Notes under the pieces: generated by a model
The model's database searches: none
What the model saw: the letters and a program-made list of their open reading frames with translations, nothing else
What the model was told of the DNA's origin: nothing
Part shown: positions 1 to 9,774 of the stretch, piece after piece
Position numbering within the stretch: position 1 is the stretch's first letter
Layout of the letters: each line of letters starts with the position of its first letter
Made by a program: the position numbers and the translations under genes
From: Lineus longissimus
Taxonomy: Eukaryota; Nemertea; Pilidiophora; Heteronemertea; Lineidae
DNA length: 64,000 nt
NCBI RefSeq assembly: GCF_910592395.1
Contig: NC_088316.1
Span: forward strand, 4,652,001 to 4,716,000
Direction of reading: 5' to 3'

Positions 1-600
1 GTCCATGTTGAAAAACAGGCGCATTCGTATCCCAAAATTTTCGATGGTGTTGGTTATTTCATCGCGAAAGTTTCGAACCAGGACAACGGCGTTTTCTGGA
101 ATGGTGGTAGTGTTCTTCATGATCTTTCGCAGGCTGATGTCCTTCCTCTTCATAAAAAGTTCCACCCAGCCGTTGGATGCATGGAAATCATGCATTAGTG
201 GTTTTGCCTCTGTGGCAAGTTGTCGGCGCTCTTCTGGGAGGGCTTCCCACCAGGTCTGGAATAGTTGCACGGCCTTCTCCTGGACATCCTGGATCACAAC
301 AGGTAGACGTCTTCGCCGAACATCCCCGAACCAAATTTCTAGTTGGTCATCGACCTCGGGCCAGTAACCAATCATCCTCTGCTTCACCTTTCGGTCTTCG
401 CCCCGGTTCTGCTCCTCCTTCAATTCCAGGTCATGACGGTTCCACCTGCGAAACGTCTCAAAAGGTATGATGTGGTGGTTGGCAAATTCTGTCATCGTTC
501 GCACAGTGCCATTTCCAATGGCAACCTCAAAGTATCGCAGGTATCGCAGCTTCTCCGACACGGAATAACTACGCCTTCTTTTAGGCAGTGGCTCATCCAT
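1..600 (-). CDS. pogo/Tigger-like transposase, N-terminal 200 codons (runs off window)
   Basis: An uninterrupted minus-strand frame runs from an ATG at 598-600 to the left edge, so it is 3'-truncated by the window. The N-terminus is basic (KRRRSYSVSEKLRYLRYFE), as in psq/CENP-B N-terminal helix-turn-helix domains. Around residues 133-160 lies the hallmark of the second CENP-B/Tc5-type HTH, with FHASNGW followed by FMKRKDISLRK. The frame ends at FFNMD, the usual start of the DDE_1 catalytic core, whose first catalytic Asp is this D; the remaining core would lie beyond position 1. In this family the protein binds the terminal repeats with the HTH pair and cuts and pastes the element with the DDE core. 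No stop or frameshift is seen in 200 codons, so the copy may be young. A domesticated CENP-B/Jerky-type host gene is the alternative; the nearby TIR-like sequence favours a transposon. Confidence 0.82.
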   Translation of the reverse strand, partial: MDEPLPKRRRSYSVSEKLRYLRYFEVAIGNGTVRTMTEFANHHIIPFETFRRWNRHDLELKEEQNRGEDRKVKQRMIGYWPEVDDQLEIWFGDVRRRRLPVVIQDVQEKAVQLFQTWWEALPEERRQLATEAKPLMHDFHASNGWVELFMKRKDISLRKIMKNTTTIPENAVVLVRNFRDEITNTIENFGIRMRLFFNMD

Positions 601-888
601 ATTTCTACAAGTTGTAGGCAAGGCAAGAAGAGGTTTCCGACAGTATCCAAACTTTATATACGCCTGAAACCTCACTGATTACTCAATAGTTTTTGCCCTT
701 TTAGGCCTACGTGTTGTCCCAACTAAAATGCTAAGGTAATTCTCCCGGATTCCAAACTATGGACCAGACATTGTTGTTCGAAGTTCCTTTCAATCATCCA
801 TTACACTTAGCAAACAAGCCTTGATATGCCTTTTTTACGCTTTTTAAGGTACTCAAATTTTGAAATTAAACATCCTGTAAAAACCGGT

Positions 889-913
889 GGAGTATTTTGT
901 GGGACACCCCGTA
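889..913 (-). repeat. putative terminal inverted repeat of the pogo-like transposon
   Basis: Read on the minus strand from 913, the sequence starts TA then CGGGGTGTCCCACAAAATAC. A GGGTGTCCCA end next to a TA dinucleotide is common among Tc1/mariner/pogo elements. It lies about 300 bp 5' of the transposase ATG, a normal leader length. The opposite terminus is outside the window, so the pairing cannot be tested here. Confidence 0.45.
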
Positions 914-1399
914 TTATTCCGCCGCGGCACTCGTCCGTACAAATGACGCAACCCTATTAGGTCACCTGCGAAACATACAGCAGCCCCTCTAAAACCTAGG
1001 CCTGCCTTCCAAGTTGACAGTCTACTGCTATTGGTCGTTACCATGCGTGTATTGTGATCCTCTACTATGTACCATCATAAGGTGGGTTTGGCCTGAATAT
1101 TAGGAACCGGTGGTTTGTCGATGAAAAGACAGTATACACCCGGAATCCATTATCATGTCAACCACTCACTCCACTGTATTTTCTACCTGCCGTTGCAAAT
1201 GTGGTAACCGAGATTGCACCAACATCAACTGGTTGGCCTTCTTGTATTTCACATGTGTTGTCAGTGAGCACTCATTTCCACATTCCTGTGTCCTCATGTC
1301 CAAGTCATTTCCGCCGTAGCTCGATTTATGAGTAAAATGCCTCAACAATATAATATGTTGGCACAGCTAGATCTAGCCAACTGACATGATTTATCTAGC
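914..1399. other. non-coding spacer
   Basis: This lies between the putative transposon end and the start of segmental-duplication homology. Short open frames on the minus strand here resemble nothing I know and show no splice context. No tRNA or repeat structure was seen. Confidence 0.5.
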
Positions 1400-1413
1400 T
1401 ATAATGTGGCATT

Positions 1414-1887
1414 TCAATGGCACAGCCAAATTAATGAGTTTTCAGGTGTGTCCCCCAAACTGGTGACAAATGGTCGTTCAGGGGTCCTTGCCTGAGTGGT
1501 AATCATGCCCACATTCTGACAAATGTGCAACGCTTCACAAGAATCTTGTTCAGTAAACACACTACGTATGACAACTACCTTTTCAATCCAGATGTACCTG
1601 CCTTTCTTTATACCATCCGAGTATTCGTATTTCAATGAATATGTAACACAAATGGTTTGCATGTTGGTTTCAAAGCTAAATCCACCATGACTTCTCATCA
1701 AAAACACAGAATTAGAGCAATGCAGTAGAGATCGAGTCAGAAATACCTTCTCCTCAATCATAGAGTTTCGCCACTTTACTTGCTCAAACATTCTCCAAGT
1801 GTCGACCATTTGGGAACAAAGAACGGAATGTATGGCAGTGTGAAGGTAGACACTGTCCACAATCAAAATAATCAACAGGGAAGCCAT
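1414..1887 (-). pseudogene. duplicated secreted-like ORF, copy A (truncated by a nonsense change)
   Basis: This is a 157-codon minus-strand frame starting MASLLIILIVDSVYLHTAI, a plausible signal peptide, followed by a hydrophilic Cys-containing body (LLHCSNSVF, QTICVTYS, EALHICQNVG). It matches the frame at 17990-18493 at about 95% in DNA. Where copy B reads TGC TAT GGA, copy A reads TGC CAT TGA, so it stops 10 codons earlier. Just upstream of the ATG is a pyrimidine-rich TATTTTCTTCAG, a good 3' splice site, so this may be one exon of a larger gene. The Cys and hydrophobic spacing is faintly PAN/apple-like, but the second Cys is missing. I do not recognise the family. Confidence 0.4.
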
Positions 1888-2070
1888 GTTCTGAAGAAAA
1901 TATGGTTTTTAGTGCAACTGCGACTATGTCTACTCTAGTTGTATATGCACTTAATTTCCACAAAAACCAAGCAAGTCTAAGCACTCTTTTGGATCATTTA
2001 GTGATGTCACTCGTTAATAGAAGAGTTGAATAGATAAGAAAGGATAAAACCATTGACATGTAAATTTATT

Positions 2071-2313
2071 GACCTGGTCTATTTGGCAAGCCGCTCGCCG
2101 AACAGGCATCTTTTTTTGTCCTGTTTGGAGAGCCGCTTGCCAAACAGCACTAAAAAGCCACCCTGTTCGGCCGGCCGGGCTTGCCAAACATGTAAAAAAT
2201 CTACCCTGTTTGGCAAGCTGGAGATTTTACTTTAATATTAATGAGTTCGGCTCTCCATTCAGGACAAGAAAAAGTTGCTGTTTGGTAAGCCGGGCTTGCC
2301 AAGTAGTCACTCC
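2071..2313. mobile_element. 243 bp MITE with 9 bp target-site duplication
   Basis: This insertion is present in copy A of the segmental duplication and absent from copy B. It is flanked by AAATTTATT at 2062-2070 and 2314-2322, while copy B has a single AAATTTATT at the empty site. The ends are imperfect inverted repeats: GTCTATTTGGCAAGCCG against, on the opposite strand, GACTACTTGGCAAGCCCG. Internally the GGCTTGCCAAACA motif recurs in both orientations. It has no coding capacity. A 9 bp duplication points to a Mutator-like superfamily rather than Tc1/mariner (TA), but no autonomous partner is visible. Confidence 0.8.
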
Positions 2314-2963
2314 AAATTTATTTTATTTAAGCCACTCCCTGCAGCCTGCAGCACATATGCATTATGCATGCTATTGATCACCTCCTTTCCTTCAGCTGGG
2401 CTCAAAACATATCAGGAGACAGGGTTTCCTGTTGTGCTGATTTTAAAAGGTAGGTCCCCAATCTCAGTGTCCTGCCCTGCATTGCTATTGGAGAGGACTA
2501 CTTTTTTTTCAAGTGTTTCTGGAATATTGAAATGAAATGACCAGGGGAGACGTACGGTCATCCGAAAATAAGGTCACAGGGAATTTGATGGAATTCAATA
2601 CTTTAACAAGAGCAACGTCGAGAGTGACATTTGCCCCTGCCCGTCTGTATGCTGCCTCCGATGTAATAACAACAGAATTTTTTTCAAGCCACAAATGATA
2701 CTATTTTCTTTTTCAAATGGGACTTTTTTCTTTTTTTTTCAAGCGGAAAGTGTTTATTTTTCCATTGAGAAGTTGTTATCCCTAAAGCAATGTTAAGCTC
2801 CTACGGGTTTGCTAATTTTTTTCCAGCATCTCCCTGAAGATTTCCAGGTATTCCTATAGTATAGACTTTTGGCAAAAGAGATACAAAAAGTTGAAAAATG
2901 AAGTACAAGTGATATTCATTTTGAAGCTAACAATCATACCTACAATCCAATTATATCAGTCAA

Positions 2964-4650
2964 ACAAGAGGCCCAAGGGCCCTGGCGCTCAGCTGAGTTA
3001 ATATCATTAATATCTTCCCGGTGTTTAGTTCATTATGCATGAAAATGGCATGCTCCATGGTATTTGATATCCTTTTGCGTTCACTACGGTACCAATGTTT
3101 TTGGTTGACATATGCCACTGTTCATTCCTCAATCCTGACCATAATTCGGGTGAAATCATCGTATGAAAATATTTACCGAAACATGAAGTTTATGCCATGA
3201 ATGAGGATGCTCATTGTCATAGCCTCGTTTACAAGTACGAAGTATTTTCCCGCGAATATTCAAAACTGCTTGGCTCCTTGCCAGTTAAATAACATGTGAC
3301 TATACACAAAATAGAAAACTTTGATGGAAATTGTAAATCATTTTTTTATCAATCAGGGGAAACAAGCTGATGATGATCAAATAAATCATTCATGAGAAAT
3401 CGTTTTGTTGCTGAAGCTTGCATGACAAAGCTAATGCTAAACCTTTTCTTGTGCTCTACTGCGCCACCGTAGTTTTCTATTTAGACCAGCGATGACGTCA
3501 TTTCTGGTGATTCCCTACGTTGTCCAATGAGCGCTTTTTAAAATGTGCCATTTGGTATTGTACAGTATGCAATGTATTTTTTCAGCGCTGCCAGTTGCCG
3601 AACAGAATGCCGTAGTTCCCTCAATTTCCAATCAATTTTTATGGGAGTGACATTATTGTATTGCTGAGAATGTCTACTTTTTTACTCATGAAAGAATCGT
3701 AGAACTAAAACTTAATAGGCGAACAGAATCATGCCGATTCACTGTACATACTGTGGGAATTCTCCACTTTAAAATACATCGGCGATGTCATCGCGAACAG
3801 AGCATGCACTTCGGATATCGTTTTCACAGAAATGTGGCCAAATTTTCAAGAACTAATTTCTGAAAGTAGTCCCTAAAGACCTTATGACTACCACTGAAAC
3901 AAACTGGTGATAATATCGCCTACCAGACTACTTTTTATGCAGAAAATTGGGTACTTGAGTGTCATTGAGCTCCAAGATTATTGCACATGACGTAAACAAC
4001 ATGCCGCCATTTTGTCTCCGCTTCGGTATTTCGTACGCCGCTTATAATGCACCTTCTCAATTAAAACCAACATAATAAGGCCTTACATCGTTGATTGAAT
4101 AGGAACACCACACAAAACACAATAAAGTGGGGGTACAATCGATTACGAAGCTGAAGTGAACAGTGATTTATTCCTGGAGCTACTGCTTTTGTTGTGTAGC
4201 TGCCATGTTTTGAGAACTGGCAAATAGGAGACTTCATTGATATCTGACGTCATCGGGCGGGAATTTGAATCGGCAGAAATAATTAAAAGGCAGGTAGCGC
4301 CCTCTCCTGTTAAAATTTTGAACTTTTTCTCAATAAAATAGATTTTAAAGAATTTTATCTTAATATTAGAGCATATTTCGACTCATTCTGCTGCTCCTAG
4401 GCCGATATAGGCCAGTTTCCTTCATGCACTCTCGCTCGCAGGAAGTAGGTCGAATGGCGACAAATTTTGTTTTGAAAGTAGAGTTTGACCAGAAGTATCC
4501 AGAAATGCAAAAATGAAGTCTCTAGGTCTTACGGTTACAAAATGTGCACCATGGGTTTAACGGACGGATGGATGGATGGATGGATGGACAGACGGACGCC
4601 ACTGAACAACTTATTTGACAAGCTCGGCTGACTTAGTCAGCTGAGCTAAA
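2964..4650 (+). mobile_element. hairpin-ended dispersed repeat, copy 1 (about 1.69 kb)
   Basis: It is inserted in copy A of the duplication and absent from copy B, which has ATCAAAAAACAC at the empty site. The 5' end is ACAAGAGGCCCAAGGGCCC followed by the palindrome GCTCAGCTGAG. The 3' end is a microsatellite (GGAT)n, then a hairpin built from GCTCGGCTGAC and GTCAGCTGAGC, ending in TAAAA. No ORF is visible. The same architecture occurs at 61441-62594. The hairpin next to the 3' end with no clear target duplication is reminiscent of a non-autonomous Helitron-like or bivalve-type repeat, but the family assignment is open. Confidence 0.7.
4560..4601 (+). repeat. (GGAT)n microsatellite
   Basis: ACGGAC is followed by five GGAT/ATGG units and then GGACAGACGGACGCC. 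It sits near the 3' end of the hairpin-ended repeat, matching the position of the (GAC)n array in the copy at 61441-62594. Confidence 0.9.
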
Positions 4651-5446
4651 AACACAACCTGGCAGTCTCCTGCTCATAAATACATGAATGTGATCAGGAG
4701 GCTGACTCGCCAACTCGCTATAGCCCTGTATTACTAGGTAAAATGTACAGCAAACCGCCTAGGAACGAGTTTTATTCTGAAGATTGCATTCTTAGCATCG
4801 CCCCTGTGGTGTTACTTTACTTCTTGGCCACTTGGATATCATAGGGCGGGAGTTTTAAACACGGGCGGCTACGGGCGGTATAGTGAGATTCAGCTCGAGC
4901 GGCTATGGGTGGTACAGGAGCTTAAGGGTTAAAATATACAATATTATTGTTCACAACATGGGAAATGACATTGGTGAGAGAATGGCATAAATTGATGAAA
5001 CTGGTTTGAACAACAATTTCTTTTATGCCATCCTCCCAAAACGCCATGTAATGTGAAAGTGAAATAATATTTCAATGAAATGAACCTAATTTAAATACAA
5101 GTATACAAATTTCAAAATGTGAGAGAATTGTGAAAATAGAACTTACCAGTAAATGTCTATATAATCCATTGGAAAAAAATCATAAAAAAATGGAAATACC
5201 ATTTGCAGATGTGGAAACTGAATATACCTTTGGCACACAAAAATGGAAATGGACCATCCTCCAATCATCAAAACATGACAAAGAACTTACATCAAAGTGA
5301 CCGGAGGTTCTTTGGTTCAGTGGGAACAAAAATCAAAATGGCTTCTGTGCTGGTCATCTTTGATAGTTGATGGCGCCAATTATCAAAAGGAACTCCCATA
5401 GTGAAAATCTTTGCATTCCATGAAAGCATTTTCCTTTAAATGCCCT

Positions 5447-7344
5447 GAAACAGATTTCAAGATGGCTGCCTTTTGCATGTTTGGTGACGTCAAAGTGTTT
5501 CTTGAGATATGCCTGACAAAGTGTTTTATGATGAGCTGACCTATACTACAAAGCATGGGAAAAACCAGGGTACTTTCAACCTATATTTTTATCATATTGA
5601 AAGCCTAGACGCAAAGACCCAACGTGCCTCGTAGCGGCAAAATAGCGAAGCTGGCGAAATATTTATAAGGGGTCACAGTGATCTCATTATGGACTTATAG
5701 CGCGATTATGGGGTTCTAACTATTTTGCTGTATATTGTCATGAGGAAAGAAAAGCAAGCGACCAAATGCCAACCTATGTATGTAAAGTGATAATTAGAAG
5801 GTATATAGTTCAGGAAATGTTAATAAATAATCATTCCTTATCGTCTTTTGAGAGAATTTTTAATTGTAAAAAGTATATGTCAACGTCACAGAGTGTCTGC
5901 AATGGTCATTTCTATCACAGTAGTCTCGCGCAGCCAGACCTTCGTCACTTATTAGTCTGGCGCAAGCCAGGCGTTCATCGTACTAGACCTAGACGTTTTC
6001 CACTACAATGTATCTAGGCCGAAGAAACACTGCGCAAGAATTCCTCGAGCTGTAGCTTAGAACAGATTATGCTAATGAGCATACTTCCACATTGAGTTTT
6101 CCCAGAATGGTGCATATCGCGAGAAGCTACCCAGTCTAATACCATTAGGCACCGCGTTGTGGCGCTGAGGCTTTTAGTGGCCAAGTCAAGAATCAGACGA
6201 GACCAAGTTCCAAGTGTTAAGGATTTTAAAATTCTATTTGATGAAGAATAAATACAAAAAACACAGATGACTAATGATGTCAATGATGAAAGGCCAGACA
6301 CTACGGTAAAGCATAGACTCCCCAGTGGACAAATGTGTAAAGTGTGCATCAGTCTGGTAATGAGGCCTTTCAAGAATACTTTACAAAAGAAATGGCCTAC
6401 CTAGTAAAAATGCGCCAGTACCTGCAAATGACACACAAATCAATTTGAATGAACCGATACAGGTACTACAGAAGTACCTGACGGTTAGTTCACCTCCAAG
6501 TTTAATCATAATGCATATCAATGCAACATCTATATTATCCAGATTAACAGCATATAGTTTTTTTTAGTCTACTTTCCATGAAGTTGAAATCATTCCATAG
6601 GAAAGCACAAGTATTCTGCTGGTGGCTGGTCCACTGTATGTTTAGTTGGATGGCCCTCAAACACACGATTCTCAGCAATTGGCAAGTTTTTACAACACTG
6701 CTGCAGGGCTATCAGTAGCATAGCGCCCACAAGGTTGTGGGTCCGACTCTAGGAATGATCACCAACCAAATAACCACCAACACACACTGCTTAGTCATTC
6801 AAGTGACATCTGAAATTTGAAAGGTTCCTTGTTCATGGTGTGTATGCCAGGGCAAGGAAAGTATCCGTTCGAAGTGGACAGTAGCTAGTTCTCCTAAATA
6901 GAACTGAGAAAACAATCCTATTTCTATACATTGGACTTTTGCTGGTTGTTTCTTAGTTTTGTACCTGGGTAGGGTTGTCCAGGCAGTTCAGTACTTGAAC
7001 ATTTTACCCCCATTTTCACGCTGAATACATCTGATGTTGACTCAAAATAACACTATACCTATTCTATGTCCTCACTTTGGTTGAATGAACGTAAATAAAT
7101 CGAGATTTAACAAAGATACAGAATGAAATTGCTTCGATTTTCTTTGAAAACGAACGGGCCAGCTCCAACAAAAACATCATGGCCGCTTTCTTCTTCAGCA
7201 GATCTGAGGTGTCCCATCAAACAGCATCAACAGGTGGCGAGGTTCACATTTTTACAAATCAATTATTTTTACCTCATCACCAGGTACGCAAATTAGCAGA
7301 ACGCCAAGCTATAAAACTTTTCATACTTCCCGACCACCAAAGTA
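5447..7344. other. non-coding DNA unique to copy A
   Basis: Homology to copy B is lost after 5446 and returns at about 7345, where copy B has only about 490 bp. No convincing gene is present. Around 5935-5966 a short foldback is formed by GCCAGAC and GTCTGGC. The minus-strand open frame at 6014-6373 matches nothing I recognise. Confidence 0.5.
6700..6766 (+). repeat. tRNA-like SINE head, weak
   Basis: The sequence TATCAGTAGCATAGCGCCC followed by GTTGTGGGTCCGACTC resembles a degraded tRNA D-arm and T-arm (A and B boxes). There is no cloverleaf and no defined tail. Confidence 0.3.
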
Positions 7345-7620
7345 CTTCAGTTCATGCTGAGATGTTAAATGCATGACACCATGCAACTTACACATCTTAA
7401 GACTGCTACCTCGCATTATCAGGTGTTCTTTGTGTTATCTGTTCAACGCTTTCGAATTCACTGTTCATTGTATTGGATGATGTATATTTGGTCACTAAAC
7501 AGATTATTCAAAATTTAGACTCAGAAAAGCATTGATTGGTATTGATTTTGCAAGAATTATTGAAAAACAGCAAATCGATTTACTGAAGCCAAACAAATAT
7601 GAATTTAAAATAAAAACAAG
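7345..7620 (+). repeat. segmental duplication, copy A (distal block)
   Basis: Homology to copy B resumes with GTACTTCAG, TGCTGAGATGTTAAATGCA and CTGCTACCTCGCATTATCAG, and continues to ATATGAATTTAAAA. It matches 20672-20945 at roughly 90%. It ends about 260 bp before the DIRS element. Confidence 0.85.
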
Positions 7621-7906
7621 AGCAACGCAAGGCGTGGCATATGCCCCCGTGAGCACATTGAGTTGGTGTATTAGGAAAGTGAAGTGTTTTTCAGACAACC
7701 CCGGGCAGCTGGTGTCATAGCTGACTGGGTTAAGTTGACATCGTGAAAGAGTTATTGGTCTGTAATGCCCGCTGTACACGTTCACAGACGGCAAGACACA
7801 CCAACAGACAGAGTTCCACGTGGTCAGATTGAGGCTTATACATTGGTGCAAGAGTTGTTTCCATTAACAACTGACAGAAAATGCCCATTTCCTTACAAGA
7901 AATGGC

Positions 7907-8094
7907 CATTTTGTTAGTTCATACTTACCTATGGAACACTTTTGCATGTTACTCCATTTGGGCTCAAACACAAGAGTATCCCTTAAATTTTCTAAAGGGA
8001 GAACTGAGTTAACAGCTCGGCCGCCAGGCGGCGCCCTGACCGATCCCGCGAGATCGCGCCGATCTCATGCCGCCGTATTTAGTCTTTACTCTTG
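7907..8094. repeat. DIRS inverted terminal repeat, left (3' side of element)
   Basis: It is the reverse complement of 14252-14446 with few differences. Shared landmarks are TATGGAACACTTTTGCATG, GGGCTCAAACACAAGAG, GGAGAACTGAGTTAACAGC, GGCGGCGCCCTGACC and GATCCCGCGAGATCGCGCC. The element extends a further 29 bp outward to 7878, a stretch missing from the right terminus but present in the internal complementary region. Confidence 0.93.
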
Positions 8095-8141
8095 AGCGTT
8101 AATAAAGAGTATGTCCCGTTTGTGGGGACGGCGGGAGGGCC

Positions 8142-8239
8142 GTGTTCCATAGGTAAGTATGAACTAACAAAATGGCCATTTCTTGTAAGGAAATGGGCAT
8201 TTTGTGTCATTCAAACTTACCTATGGAACACTTTTGCAT
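8142..8239. repeat. DIRS internal complementary region (circle-junction copy)
   Basis: Bases 8142-8203 are the exact reverse complement of the left end 7878-7939 (62 of 62). Bases 8198-8239 are the reverse complement of the right end 14405-14446, apart from a 5 bp tandem duplication (AGGTA) in the right end. The two halves overlap by CATTTT at 8198-8203, the complement of AAAATG. In DIRS1-type models this region templates completion of the ends and circle formation. Confidence 0.9.
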
Positions 8240-8667
8240 CGAATCCCAGCAACCTATTGGAGGTGGGAAACGAGGACTTACCTAAGGCTGAGCTGTTGTT
8301 CCATCCAGGAGGCACCACCGGCATATTAGCTAAGGAGGACCGCCAGGGGAAAGAAATGGAGAGAACCGGAGGACCGGTATTTTGATCTCGGTATTACAAT
8401 CATATTATAGAGAGTAATAGACCCATTCTCCGGAAAGCGCTAGAATTGCGTAATAAAACCATCTTCTTTCCGGCAACAGAGCTTAGAGCAAGTAAGGCAT
8501 GTTGAAGGGTGTAGAATGAGTTATTGCTAAACAACAATAAGAAATTGCGTCCTTTCTAGTCTACTAGGGGTTGCCTGGATGTTGAAGATAGGGCATATCA
8601 AAAATGGCGCAAGATGCGCGTTTGACTCTTCAATCGGGCTTCCCCCCCTTTTTTGATCTAGCCAGGA
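8240..8667. other. DIRS 3' untranslated segment
   Basis: This stretch between the internal complementary region and the recombinase stop codon contains no convincing ORF. It is purine/G-rich near 8250-8380. Confidence 0.6.
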
Positions 8668-9774
8668 TCAAACAACATGCCCCGCAGACACAATCGGGCC
8701 GATTGTGTGCATGCCATCTACGAGGGAAGAAACGTCTCGTAGGTAGAAACGAGAGAATGTGGAGTGATTACTCCAACATGCAGCGGAAACGACTTCTTGT
8801 AGAGCAACTCCTCGGTAGTTAGCCCAGGAGGTGGCTAGTGCTCTAACTTCGTGCGCTGAGATGTTAGCTAGCGCACGAAGATCAGAGGAAGTCTTCAAGG
8901 TGTTGTAGGAAAGACGAATAGTCTCCACAATCCACCTTGAAATAGTGGCGGCCGCTATCTCTCGTTTATTTCCCTCCTCATAGGACAAAAACAAACGCTC
9001 TCTCCCCTGGCGGATACCGGGAGGTTTTGTCCTATTTATGTAGAACTTTAGGGCCCTGACGGGACATAAAGTTCTGTCAGGAAGATCATAAGAGATCGTT
9101 CCTGACAGAGAGGGAATAGTAACCGGGGGCCGAGAGGCGGCCGGTCCCTGGTTCTTCGCCAGAAATCCTGGTATAAAAGCCAGGATAACCTCCCCTCCCT
9201 CTCTAAAAGCCAGCTTCTTAAAAGAAAGTGCATGGAGCTCTGATCTCCGTTGGGCGGTAGCCAAGGCTACTAGAAAGACCGTTTTGAGTGTCAGATATTT
9301 CATGGATGAAATAGACATGGGTTCAAAAGGATGCCTCATGAGCACCTTAAGGACAACAGAAAGGTCCCATTTAGGGGTGTTGTGAACCGGTCTAGGACGC
9401 TCTAATAACATTCCTCTGAAAAGAGGGGTTATTTGGTCCTCCCAACGAAGATCCCAGGTGCTTAAAACACGGAGGGTAGAAGCGATGGCGGACTTGTACC
9501 CTTTTATAGCCGTGACAGATAGTTGTCTTTCCGTGAATAATTCAATAAGGAAATCAACTAATCTGTATATAGAGGGAGAGATCGGATTAACTCCGTTCTC
9601 CCTGCACCAGGAAGTGAAGGTAGACCACTTTCCTTGATACACATCAAGGGTAGACCCCCTTTGAGGTGCGGACATGCGCTTGACAGCGATGTCCGAAAAG
9701 CCTCTCTGGTGGAGATGCAACTGGATAAGTTCCAGGCGTGAAACTTGAAAAATCCAGGGTTCTGGTGGTAGCAT
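8668..9774 (-). CDS. DIRS tyrosine recombinase (368 codons)
   Basis: This integrase-like protein would insert the circular cDNA by site-specific recombination. From the ATG at 9774 the N-terminal half is a SAM-like core-binding region (TLDVYQGKWSTFTSWCREN about residues 43-61; LSVTAIKGYKSAIASTLRVL about 85-104). The catalytic domain carries Arg176 in AQRRSELHAL, His308 and Arg311 in SAHEVRALATSW, Trp334/His337 in CWSNHSTF, and the nucleophile Tyr344 in SRFYLRDV. All key residues are present and there is no stop. The start overlaps the end of the RT frame by about 217 bp in another frame, as is usual in DIRS elements. The same frame stays open far upstream across the RT region, but that part is a shadow of RT and not recombinase. 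Confidence 0.92.
   Translation of the reverse strand: MLPPEPWIFQVSRLELIQLHLHQRGFSDIAVKRMSAPQRGSTLDVYQGKWSTFTSWCRENGVNPISPSIYRLVDFLIELFTERQLSVTAIKGYKSAIASTLRVLSTWDLRWEDQITPLFRGMLLERPRPVHNTPKWDLSVVLKVLMRHPFEPMSISSMKYLTLKTVFLVALATAQRRSELHALSFKKLAFREGGEVILAFIPGFLAKNQGPAASRPPVTIPSLSGTISYDLPDRTLCPVRALKFYINRTKPPGIRQGRERLFLSYEEGNKREIAAATISRWIVETIRLSYNTLKTSSDLRALANISAHEVRALATSWANYRGVALQEVVSAACWSNHSTFSRFYLRDVSSLVDGMHTIGPIVSAGHVV

Larger units (their letters stand above)
1400..5446 (+). repeat. segmental duplication, copy A (main block)
   Basis: From ATAATGTGGCATTT at 1400 the sequence is colinear with 18006-20182, about 95% identical by eye where aligned. Landmarks in both copies are the secreted-like ORF, the AGCACATATGC stretch, GACGTACxGTCATCCGAAAATA, the block around CGGGCGGCTAC, and the homology break just after CTTTAAATGCCC. 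Copy A differs by two insertions absent from copy B: a 243 bp MITE (2071-2313) and a 1.7 kb hairpin-ended repeat (2964-4650). The orientation of the two copies is direct. Confidence 0.9.

Noticed and set aside
5-678. Plus-strand open frames at the left edge
   Set aside because: They lie opposite the minus-strand transposase, which has clear CENP-B HTH motifs; the plus frames have none.
6014-6373. 119-codon minus-strand frame with hydrophobic segments
   Set aside because: No recognisable family, no splice context, and not preserved in duplication copy B.
8000-8090. CpG-rich promoter island
   Set aside because: The GC-rich, CpG-rich block is part of the DIRS inverted terminal repeat and recurs at 14260-14340.
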